This document shows, one piece after another, positions 1-7,132 of a stretch of DNA of 64,000 bases. The notes beneath the pieces were generated by a model that had not been told where the DNA came from, did no database searches, and was given only the letters and a program-made list of their open reading frames with translations. Every line of letters begins with the position of its first letter. Position 1 is the first letter of the stretch. The position numbers were made by a program, and so were the translations under genes. Source of the stretch: Halobellus litoreus (GTDB taxonomy: Archaea; Halobacteriota; Halobacteria; Halobacteriales; Haloferacaceae); assembly GCF_024464595.1 (NCBI RefSeq), contig NZ_JANHAW010000003.1, forward strand, positions 248,001-312,000. Direction: 5' to 3'.

Positions 1-1
1 C

Positions 2-220
2 GCGTCGGCCACCGTCTCCGTAATCAGAGCGGTCGCCGAAGTCGAAGACGTGACGCCGGGCGATTTACCGGTCTTAGGCGACGTAATCGATCCAGAGGCG
101 CTCGACGGCGTGTTCGAGGGAGGTCAGCGCGTCGGGCGGTCGAACGCGCGGCTATCGTTCGACTACTGTGGGTACACCGTCACCGTCACCGAGGACGTCG
201 TGACGCTCAGCGTTCGATAA
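2..220 (+). CDS. HalOD1 output-domain protein, C-terminal part
   Basis: This is the last 72 residues of a protein that starts before the window. The frame runs open from position 2 to a TAA at 218-220. The segment DLPVLGDVIDPEALD followed by FDYCGYTVTV matches the C-terminal half of the HalOD1 domain, a small haloarchaeal domain thought to act as an output module in signalling. It resembles the complete small protein at 9828-10082. Partner domains upstream cannot be seen, so the function of the whole protein is unknown. Confidence 0.7.
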   Translation, partial: ASATVSVIRAVAEVEDVTPGDLPVLGDVIDPEALDGVFEGGQRVGRSNARLSFDYCGYTVTVTEDVVTLSVR

Positions 221-557
221 CCAAGTCTCGGGGAGCTTCCTAACGGGAGCGGTGGGGACTCTATATCGTGCCTTCTGAGGCGGTTATCACGCCAATTACG
301 GATCGAAATCGACCGTTTTTCCGACAGGAGCGATCGACTATTTTTGTCAGCCAGTAGGAATCACTTAACGAACAATCGGCTATTATGGTTCTTTTGACCG
401 TCCGTCGACTTTCTCCAAGGCTATTCATTACAATACTTTAATCCGGTGTCAGGCCGGATATGCATAGCTCCGGCCAGAGAACACACGCGTTGCTCCGGAC
501 GATTGATGCCCTCGGTGGGACTGTTCCGCCTCGTTCGACGCTGGTTGCGTCTCACGT
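221..557. other. intergenic region upstream of glmU
   Basis: This is 337 nt without a convincing gene. The stretch from about 280 to 445 is AT-richer than the surroundings and holds a TATA-like ACTTTAAT at 435-442. That would give the glmU-glmS transcript a leader of about 90 nt, unlike most genes here. No strong inverted repeat was seen. Confidence 0.5.
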
Positions 558-1736
558 ATGACTTCGATCGATCAAGCGGTGGTACTCGCTGCGGGCGAAG
601 GTCGTCGGATCCGTCCGCTGACTCGGTATCAACCCAAACCGATGCTTCGAATCGCCGGTCGTCCGATACTCGAATACCCCCTGGACGCGCTCGCAGACAA
701 CGACGTCGAGTCCGTCGTCCTCGTGGTCGGCCACGCGAAAAACCGGATTCAAAACCACTTCGAGAGTAGCTATCGGGACCTCGAAATCACGTACGTCACG
801 CAATCGACGCAGTTGGGAAGCGGTCACGCGCTCCAGACCGCCGAGGAGTACACCGACGAGGAGTTCCTCGTCGTCAACGGCGACAACGTCATCGACGCGG
901 CGATGGTACGGGAAACCGTCGATCGATACGTCGATTCCGCCGCCGCCGCGTGTCTCGCCGTCGCGGCCTCGAAGCGGACGGCGGAGTACGGGACGGTCGG
1001 GATCCGCGACGGCGTCGTCGAGCGGATCGACGAGGACGGGCACGGCGGATCCGCCCGCGTGAATACGGGCGTGTACGCGTTCGATCGGCAGATATTCCAC
1101 GCCCTCGACCGCACTGACTTCGAGGACGGCGAACGCCCGCTCACCGGTGCGATCGACGAGCTCGCGGGCGACGTCGTCGCGGCGACGCCCAACGGCGTCT
1201 GGTTCGATCCGTCGTACCCGTGGGATCTCCTGTCGACGAACCGGACGCTGATTTACTCGCACTCCGAGCTCGTCGCGGCCGACTCTCCCGTCGACGAGTC
1301 CGCCAGGGTGCACGATTCGGCGGTCGTCGGCGAGAACGTGCTCATCGGTCCGGACTGCAAGGTGTCCGCCGGTGCGGTCGTCAGTGACGGGACGTGCCTC
1401 CACGCGAGTACGATCGTCGGGGAGAACACGGTCCTGGAAGGGTCCATCGTCGGGCCCGATTCGCGCGTCGGGTCCAACGCCGTCCTCCGGGACACGATCG
1501 TCGGCGGCGGCGCGACGATCGGCGACGGCACGGTCTCGCCGGGGCGATCCGCGACGCTCGTCGTCGACGGCACCGAGTACGTCGATCGACGGCTCGGCGG
1601 GGTGGTCGCCGACCGCGCGACGGTCGGATCGAACGTCACGGTCAGGCCCGGGTGTCGAATCGGACCGCGAGGGATGATCGCTTCCGGAGTCGATCTCAGA
1701 AACGACGTTTCCGAGGGCGCGGAGGTGCTGGGATAA
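558..1736 (+). CDS. glmU: GlmU-like bifunctional sugar-1-phosphate nucleotidylyltransferase
   Basis: The 392-residue protein has an N-terminal nucleotidyltransferase domain with LAAGEGRRIRPLT, the downstream Lys-Pro (QPKPM) and metal-site GDN. Its C-terminal left-handed beta-helix consists of hexapeptide repeats from about residue 240. This is the architecture of archaeal GlmU/Sta-type enzymes, which acetylate glucosamine-1-phosphate and transfer UMP to give UDP-GlcNAc. The stop TAA overlaps the ATG of glmS by one base, so the two are translationally coupled and belong to one pathway. Substrate specificity within the family (Glc, GlcN or GalN phosphate) cannot be fixed by eye; the neighbour favours GlcN-1-P. 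Confidence 0.85.
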   Translation: MTSIDQAVVLAAGEGRRIRPLTRYQPKPMLRIAGRPILEYPLDALADNDVESVVLVVGHAKNRIQNHFESSYRDLEITYVTQSTQLGSGHALQTAEEYTDEEFLVVNGDNVIDAAMVRETVDRYVDSAAAACLAVAASKRTAEYGTVGIRDGVVERIDEDGHGGSARVNTGVYAFDRQIFHALDRTDFEDGERPLTGAIDELAGDVVAATPNGVWFDPSYPWDLLSTNRTLIYSHSELVAADSPVDESARVHDSAVVGENVLIGPDCKVSAGAVVSDGTCLHASTIVGENTVLEGSIVGPDSRVGSNAVLRDTIVGGGATIGDGTVSPGRSATLVVDGTEYVDRRLGGVVADRATVGSNVTVRPGCRIGPRGMIASGVDLRNDVSEGAEVLG

Positions 1737-3547
1737 TGTGCGGTATCACCGCCCGGGTCGGGCGCGGCGACGCGGTCGAGGAACTGGTTTCGGGACTCCG
1801 TAACCTCGAGTACAGAGGATATGACTCCGCCGGCATCGCCACCGCAAACGCCGACGGCCTCGACGTCGTCAAGCGGGAAGGCGAGATCGACGCTCTGTGC
1901 GACGCGGTCGAGACGGCTTCGATTCACGGGACGATCGGCATCGGTCACACGCGTTGGTCGACCCACGGTCCGCCGACTGACGCGAACGCGCACCCACACA
2001 CCGACTGTCGGAACCAGGTCGCAGTCGTTCACAACGGCATCATCGACAACTACGCCGAGCTCAAATCGGAGCTCTCGACGCACGAGTTCACGAGCGAGAC
2101 GGACACCGAGGTCGTCCCGCACCTCATCGAGGAGTTCCTCTCGGCCGGCTATTCGCCTGAGCAGGCGTTCAGACGAACGATCGATCGGATCTCCGGAAGC
2201 TACGCGATCGCCGCCGTGTTCGAGGGCAGCGACACGGTGTTCGGCACTCGGAGCGGCTCGCCGCTGGTGCTCGGTCGGTCAGCCGACAGCTACTACCTGG
2301 CCAGCGACGTGCCGGCTTTCCTCGAATACACCGACGAAGTCGTCTACGTTCAAGACGGCGACGTGGTCGCGATCCGCCCGGACGGCTACACGATCACCGA
2401 CTCCGACGAGGAGACCGTCGATCGTCCGGTCGAGACGGTCGAGTGGGATCCCACCGACGCCGGCAAGGGCGGGTACGACCACTATATGCTCAAAGAGATC
2501 TACGAACAGCCGACCGCGCTCAGGCAAACGATTCGCGGCCGGAGCAACCAACTCGACAACCGCGCGGAACTCGAAGCGCTCCCTCGCGGGGTGTTCTCAG
2601 ACGTGGAGTCGGTCCACCTCGTCGCGATGGGGACGTCCTACCACGCGGCGATGTACGCACGGACGTTGCTCGCGGATCGGGGGATTCCCGCACAGGCGTT
2701 CCTCTCGGGCGAATACGGCTCCAACCCACCGCCCACGGGCGATCGGACGCTCGTGATCGCGGTCTCTCAGAGCGGGGAGACTGCCGACACCCTGTCGGCG
2801 ATCCGAAGCGTGCAGGGAACCGGGGCGCAAACGCTCGCCGTGACGAACGTCGTCGGATCGACGCTCACCCGAGAGTGCGAAGACACGGTGTACATCCGCG
2901 CCGGGCCGGAGATCGGCGTCGCGGCCACCAAGTCGTTCTCCGCGCAGGTCGCGACTCTGGTGCTCCTGAGCGAACGGATGAGCCAGGACATTCAGGGCGG
3001 GACGCCGAGAGCGACCAGCGATCTGCTCGACTCGATCGCGGTGCTCCCCGACGACGTCCAGCGCATCCTCGACGAGTCGACCGCCGAATCGGTCGCGAAG
3101 GCGTACCACGACAGCGACTCGTACTTCTTCATCGGTCGCGGCATCGGTCACCCCGTCGCGCTCGAAGGGGCGCTGAAATTCAAGGAGATCACGTACGATC
3201 ACGCAGAGGGGTTCTCCGCCGCGGAACTGAAACACGGGCCGCTGGCGCTCGTTACGGAGCGGACTCCTGTCTTCGCGATTTTCACCGGCCGAAACGACAC
3301 GAAAACGCTACACAACGTCAAGGAGGTGCGGGCCCGCGACGCGCCGGTCGTGGCTGTCGCCGCGGACGGGTTCGGTGAGATCGACGAGTACGCCGATCAC
3401 GTCCTCCGGATTCCGGACACCCACAACGACGTCGCCGGCGTCCTGGCCAACGTCCAGCTCCAACTCGTCTCGTATCTCGCCGCCGACGAACTGTCACGGC
3501 CGATCGACAAGCCGCGTAACCTCGCCAAGAGCGTCACTGTAGAGTGA
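1736..3547 (+). CDS. glmS: glutamine--fructose-6-phosphate aminotransferase (isomerizing)
   Basis: The protein is 603 residues, close to the roughly 609 of Escherichia coli GlmS. It begins MCGI, placing the class II glutaminase nucleophile at Cys2. Two SIS sugar-isomerase domains follow: one near residue 297 (AMGTSYHAA) and one near 463 (GRGIGHPVALEGALKFKE). The C-terminus PRNLAKSVTVE is the near-universal GlmS tail. It converts fructose-6-phosphate and glutamine to glucosamine-6-phosphate in the cytosol. The start is fixed by the need for Cys2 and by the 1-nt overlap with glmU; an in-frame upstream extension would bury the catalytic cysteine. The product feeds the WecB/WecC branch at 10229-12621. 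Confidence 0.96.
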   Translation: MCGITARVGRGDAVEELVSGLRNLEYRGYDSAGIATANADGLDVVKREGEIDALCDAVETASIHGTIGIGHTRWSTHGPPTDANAHPHTDCRNQVAVVHNGIIDNYAELKSELSTHEFTSETDTEVVPHLIEEFLSAGYSPEQAFRRTIDRISGSYAIAAVFEGSDTVFGTRSGSPLVLGRSADSYYLASDVPAFLEYTDEVVYVQDGDVVAIRPDGYTITDSDEETVDRPVETVEWDPTDAGKGGYDHYMLKEIYEQPTALRQTIRGRSNQLDNRAELEALPRGVFSDVESVHLVAMGTSYHAAMYARTLLADRGIPAQAFLSGEYGSNPPPTGDRTLVIAVSQSGETADTLSAIRSVQGTGAQTLAVTNVVGSTLTRECEDTVYIRAGPEIGVAATKSFSAQVATLVLLSERMSQDIQGGTPRATSDLLDSIAVLPDDVQRILDESTAESVAKAYHDSDSYFFIGRGIGHPVALEGALKFKEITYDHAEGFSAAELKHGPLALVTERTPVFAIFTGRNDTKTLHNVKEVRARDAPVVAVAADGFGEIDEYADHVLRIPDTHNDVAGVLANVQLQLVSYLAADELSRPIDKPRNLAKSVTVE

Positions 3548-3610
3548 CTACCTGTCGAGTCAGCCGATTCTTGCGGTGCCGTTTCGCGGCGGGCGATCTC
3601 GGCGAGAGAG

Positions 3611-3653
3611 ACGGACGGTTCCTGGCGGTTGGATCGTCGACCCGACCGTCCGT
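3611..3653 (+). repeat. 9-bp inverted repeat, possible 3' stem-loop of glmUS
   Basis: ACGGACGGT at 3611-3619 is perfectly complementary to ACCGTCCGT at 3645-3653, with a 25-nt loop. It is followed by a weak T-containing stretch (CAATTTG). It could end or stabilise the glmU-glmS message. Archaeal terminators often need only a U-tract, so this role is uncertain. Confidence 0.4.
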
Positions 3654-3862
3654 CAATTTGATAACACCTGAACCCATACGTTAGCACGGGACCCTGGTCG
3701 CGAGATAACCAAACAGCTTGTGTGCCAGCAACTGTGTGCCACGGTCCGGGTCCCGTCTTTACTCTCCGAGCGACGCGTCAGTGATTCGCCCAGGGGACCT
3801 CCGGTCGCACCGCGAAAGCTACTTTTCCAGCAACTGAGGGTATTCCGCCATCAGGCACCGAC

Positions 3863-3870
3863 TACTAAAC
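3863..3870 (+). promoter_or_regulatory. TATA-like element for the epimerase gene
   Basis: TACTAAAC is centred about 28 nt before the ATG at 3895, the spacing expected for a leaderless haloarchaeal transcript. Confidence 0.4.
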
Positions 3871-3894
3871 CGGCTGTCGCCCCGACTGGGCGGT

Positions 3895-4794
3895 ATGGAA
3901 GCTCGGCGCGTCTTGGTCACGGGCGGTTCCGGGTTCATCGGCGGGGCGCTCGTCGACTCCCTCCGGTCGGACACGGACGTTCGGATCTTGGATGTCGACC
4001 CCGGCGCGAGGGCACCCGGCGATGTCGAATTGATCGAAGGCGACGTTCGCGATCCGGAGACGGTCGCGGACGCGGTCGAGGGCGTCGACGTCGTCTTTCA
4101 TCAGGCTGCCTTGGTCAGCGTCGCGGCGTCGGTCGACGATCCGCTAGAGAGCCACACGATCAACGCTACCGGCACGCTCCAGGTACTGGAGGCCGCCCGA
4201 CGACACGACGCCCGGGTCGTCCTCGCGTCGAGCGCTGCCGTCTACGGCGATCCTGAACGCGTCCCGGTCTCGGAAACCGACCGACTCGTTCCGCGGTCGC
4301 CGTACGGACTGGACAAGTTGGCCTCCGATCACTACGCGCGACTGTACCACGACCGCTACGGGCTGGAAACAGTCGCGCTTCGCTACTTCAACGTCTACGG
4401 GCCCGGACAGTCCGGCGGCGATTACGCCGGCGTTATCGACGTCTTTCTCGAACAGGCCCGGAACGGCGACCCGATCACGGTCCACGGCGACGGCGCGCAG
4501 ACGCGGGATTTCGTCCACGTTCGAGACGTCGTTCGCGCGAACCGCTTGGCTGCCGAAACCGACGACGTCGGCGTCGCCTACAACGTCGGAACCGGCGAGT
4601 CGACGAGCATCGTCCGACTCGCCGAGCGGATCAGAGCGGCGGTCGGATGCGATTCACCTATCGTTCACACGGACGCCCGCGAGGGAGACGTCAGCCACAG
4701 TCGGGCGGACCTCTCCCGGGCCCGGTCGCGACTCGGCTACGAACCGACCGTGGGTCTCGACGCCGGGCTCGAAACCCTCGTCGACGAGACGTAG
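3895..4794 (+). CDS. NAD-dependent epimerase/dehydratase (GalE-like)
   Basis: This 299-residue extended short-chain dehydrogenase has the N-terminal Rossmann motif TGGSGFIG (residues 8-15). It also has the LASSAAVYGDP strand and the catalytic YxxxK (SPYGLDK). The downstream RYFNVYGPGQ and GDGAQTRDFVHVRDV motifs are typical of UDP-hexose 4-epimerases. It most likely interconverts UDP-Glc/UDP-Gal or their N-acetyl forms for surface glycans. The length is on the short side for GalE (about 310-330). The exact nucleotide sugar cannot be told from motifs. A TATA-like element 28 nt upstream supports this start. Confidence 0.88.
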   Translation: MEARRVLVTGGSGFIGGALVDSLRSDTDVRILDVDPGARAPGDVELIEGDVRDPETVADAVEGVDVVFHQAALVSVAASVDDPLESHTINATGTLQVLEAARRHDARVVLASSAAVYGDPERVPVSETDRLVPRSPYGLDKLASDHYARLYHDRYGLETVALRYFNVYGPGQSGGDYAGVIDVFLEQARNGDPITVHGDGAQTRDFVHVRDVVRANRLAAETDDVGVAYNVGTGESTSIVRLAERIRAAVGCDSPIVHTDAREGDVSHSRADLSRARSRLGYEPTVGLDAGLETLVDET

Positions 4795-4962
4795 CTCGAT
4801 GAATCGATCGGTTCGAGAAATCGGCTCGCGGTTACGGTCGGCATACGCGGCTGGCATTCACGCCGGATCTGCGTCGCCGCTCTCCGTCGTTTCACCTCCG
4901 AGTAACACGGGACCATCTGAGAGGGGTCGCCAGTGACCGCGGCGCTAAGTTATTACGACCTC

Positions 4963-4974
4963 CATAAACTTATC
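4963..4974 (+). promoter_or_regulatory. TATA-like element for nucleotidyltransferase gene
   Basis: CATAAACTTATC is centred about 28 nt before the ATG at 4997, consistent with a leaderless transcript. Confidence 0.45.
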
Positions 4975-4996
4975 CCGAAACGTCGACAGTGCCCGT

Positions 4997-5728
4997 ATGC
5001 AAGCAGTCGTACTCGCTGCTGGGAAGGGGACGCGACTCCGTCCGTTGACCGACGACAAGCCGAAAGTCCTCGTCGAGGTCGACGGAACACCGCTCATCGA
5101 GGACGTTTTCGACAACCTCATCCAGTGCGGTGCGACCGAGTTCGTCGTCGTCGTCGGCTACAAGAAAGAGCAGATTATCGACCGCTACGGGGACGCCTAC
5201 GAAGGAGTCCCGATCACCTACGCGCATCAACGCGAACAGTTGGGGCTCGCGCACGCAATCCTCCAAGCGGAGCCACACGTCGAGGACGACTTTATGCTGA
5301 TGCTGGGAGACAACGTATTCAGAGGGAACTTGGGCGACGTTGTGAACCGTCACAGAGAGGAACGGGCCGACGCCGCCTTCCTCGTCGAGGAGGTCCCGTA
5401 CGAGGAGGCGAGTCGGTACGGCGTCCTCGACACCAACGGGTACGGCGAAATCGTCGAGGTGGTCGAGAAGCCGGACGACCCGCCGTCGAACATCGTAATG
5501 ACGGGATTCTACACGTTCACGCCGGCGATCTTTCACGCCTGTCACCTCGTTCAGCCGTCCGACCGCGGCGAGTACGAACTCCCGGACGCCATCGACCTCC
5601 TCCTTCAGTCCGGGCGGACGATCGATGCCATCCGTCTCGACGGCTGGCGGATCGACGTCGGCTATCCGGAGGACCGGGAGGCGGCCAGCGAGCGCCTGGC
5701 CGAGGACGTCGGCGTCGAGGAGGCCTAA
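4997..5728 (+). CDS. sugar-phosphate nucleotidylyltransferase (RmlA/AglF type)
   Basis: The 243-residue protein is a single nucleotidyltransferase domain. It has the signature LAAGKGTRLRPLT with the following DDKPK lysine, MLGDNVF at the metal site, and a TGFYTFTP strand. No C-terminal hexapeptide helix is present, unlike the protein at 558-1736. Such enzymes activate glucose-1-phosphate (or dTDP/UDP analogues) and the haloarchaeal AglF protein in N-glycosylation is of this type. It sits next to the epimerase, suggesting supply of UDP-Glc/Gal to the glycan island. It converges with the next gene across 113 nt. Confidence 0.87.
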   Translation: MQAVVLAAGKGTRLRPLTDDKPKVLVEVDGTPLIEDVFDNLIQCGATEFVVVVGYKKEQIIDRYGDAYEGVPITYAHQREQLGLAHAILQAEPHVEDDFMLMLGDNVFRGNLGDVVNRHREERADAAFLVEEVPYEEASRYGVLDTNGYGEIVEVVEKPDDPPSNIVMTGFYTFTPAIFHACHLVQPSDRGEYELPDAIDLLLQSGRTIDAIRLDGWRIDVGYPEDREAASERLAEDVGVEEA

Positions 5729-5841
5729 TCCGAAGACGACGGCGTGGTGGCAGACGGCTGATCGCTCCGGAAGGGTAACACTGCGGACGACGGGGAGTGC
5801 ACCGGAATCCGAATCCCCGCCGCCGCAGCGACGGCCGACCG

Positions 5842-6855
5842 TCACTTGTAGCCTTCGCTCGCCAGGTGGTGGTTCATCACTGCCTGAATTCCGTCGACGA
5901 ACGCGTCGGCGTCGACGCTCTCGACCTCTGAGGTCCGTTTCCGAACCGTCTTGTTTCGGATCTCCCACTCGCGGACGAACTCCGACTCGATCCCGTGTGA
6001 TTTGATCCGATCGATCAGCCTGCGCACCGTTTTCTCGTCGGCCTCTGTCACCTCCGTCGGCGTGATGACGCCGCGCCTGAGCGCGCAGACGACGACGCCC
6101 GAGCTGAAGTCGCCCTCCGCGAGCTCGCGTTCCCAGGTCGTGATCCAGTTGCCGATCCGGGCCATCTGCTGGAGGTCACAGATCAGACTCCGGAGCGCGC
6201 CGTACTCGTCGCGGTCGAACGACGGCGAGTGCATCAGATCGATCCCCGCGTACGGGAACATCGCCATATTGTACGCGTCGTGTCGCTCCGCTTCGGTCCG
6301 GTTCGCGATCATCGGTTGGTCGTTCAGCAGTCCCGAATACTCCATCGCATCGAACGTCTGTCGGAGGTCGTAGTCGAACACGTCCGCGTAGTCCCCGTAC
6401 TGGGGGGCTTCTCGGAGACCGCCGTCGATCTCGCCCCACAGGTCCGCGAGCAACTCTAGGACGGGTGCTTCGAGGCCGGCACGTTCCAGGTCGATGTCTG
6501 GAAATCCGTCGACGCCGAACGGGATGCGACGGCCGATCTCGAACGTGGGCCGGTCGCCGCTCCGTTCTGCGAGGTCGTCGAGGACGGTCACGAAGATCGT
6601 CAAGAGCGTTTTTCGTTCGTACACGTCCGCTAACGCCCCCTTCGACACCGAAGAAAGGGTGAACTCCTCGAAGAGGTTGTGGATCCACTTCCAGAGAAAG
6701 CGGTCTCTGTCGCCGATGACCCGGTCGCAGCGGTTCGCGAACTCGCGAACGCTCGGTGGTAGCTCGACGTTTTCGACCGACCGCTTGTACTCCCCCATAT
6801 TCACGTCCGTTCCCCCGCTGATTGTGGTGACCTGCCCGCGAGCCTCGTGTGCCAT
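5842..6855 (-). CDS. class I terpene-synthase-like protein
   Basis: The 337-residue, mainly helical and soluble protein lacks a signal peptide. Residues 93-97 read DDLAE, matching the Asp-rich DDxx(D/E) metal motif of class I terpene synthases. Residues 236-244 read NWITTWERE, matching the second NSE/DTE motif (N-x-x-x-S/T-x-x-x-E) with Trp in place of the usual Asp. The following AEGDFSS also resembles bacterial sesquiterpene cyclases. The length fits that family (300-370). I infer cyclisation of a prenyl diphosphate, or a degenerate homologue. The gene diverges from a Bat-type regulator across 277 AT-rich nt. A TATA-like element 30 nt upstream supports this ATG. The family assignment rests on motifs read by eye. 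Confidence 0.6.
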   Translation of the reverse strand: MAHEARGQVTTISGGTDVNMGEYKRSVENVELPPSVREFANRCDRVIGDRDRFLWKWIHNLFEEFTLSSVSKGALADVYERKTLLTIFVTVLDDLAERSGDRPTFEIGRRIPFGVDGFPDIDLERAGLEAPVLELLADLWGEIDGGLREAPQYGDYADVFDYDLRQTFDAMEYSGLLNDQPMIANRTEAERHDAYNMAMFPYAGIDLMHSPSFDRDEYGALRSLICDLQQMARIGNWITTWERELAEGDFSSGVVVCALRRGVITPTEVTEADEKTVRRLIDRIKSHGIESEFVREWEIRNKTVRKRTSEVESVDADAFVDGIQAVMNHHLASEGYK

Positions 6856-6880
6856 ACCAGGTTAGTATCTACATAACGAA

Positions 6881-6888
6881 GTTAAATC
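6881..6888 (-). promoter_or_regulatory. TATA-like element for terpene-synthase-like gene
   Basis: On the minus strand the sequence reads GATTTAAC, centred about 30 nt before the ATG at 6855. It fits a leaderless promoter within the AT-rich divergent spacer. Confidence 0.45.
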
Positions 6889-7132
6889 TTTTGTTCACGC
6901 ATTAAGCATAGTTAAAAAAGTATGATTTTGTGACTATCATAAATATTCTGGTAACGTATCGTATGTATTTCCGCCAGATAATGAACGATTTACAGAACGT
7001 GAGAGTCTGGATTTCGGCTTTTATGGCCGTTATCTATCATCCAATTGTATAATGATGTGTGAATATGACGGAATATTTATCAATATCCGTGGGCACTGAA
7101 CGACGTGTCGCGACACCGCAGGTGGGGGCCGA

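Larger units (their letters stand above)
3548..3894. other. intergenic region with stem-loop after glmS
   Basis: This is 347 nt between glmS and the epimerase gene. It contains a perfect 9-bp inverted repeat (3611-3619 with 3645-3653) about 64 nt after the glmS stop. A TATA-like element lies at 3863-3870. No credible gene was seen. Confidence 0.5.

Noticed and set aside
552-1403. Long open minus-strand frame opposite glmU
   Set aside because: It is an antisense shadow caused by GC-rich codon bias; its protein has no family motifs, while the plus strand encodes a clear nucleotidyltransferase.
1394-1735. N-terminal extension of GlmS
   Set aside because: It would remove Cys2 from the N-terminus, which the glutaminase mechanism requires, and it lies within glmU in another frame.
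4970-5968. 332-codon minus-strand frame across the nucleotidyltransferase
   Set aside because: It overlaps two real genes on both strands and gives an Arg/Val-rich product with no recognisable motif.
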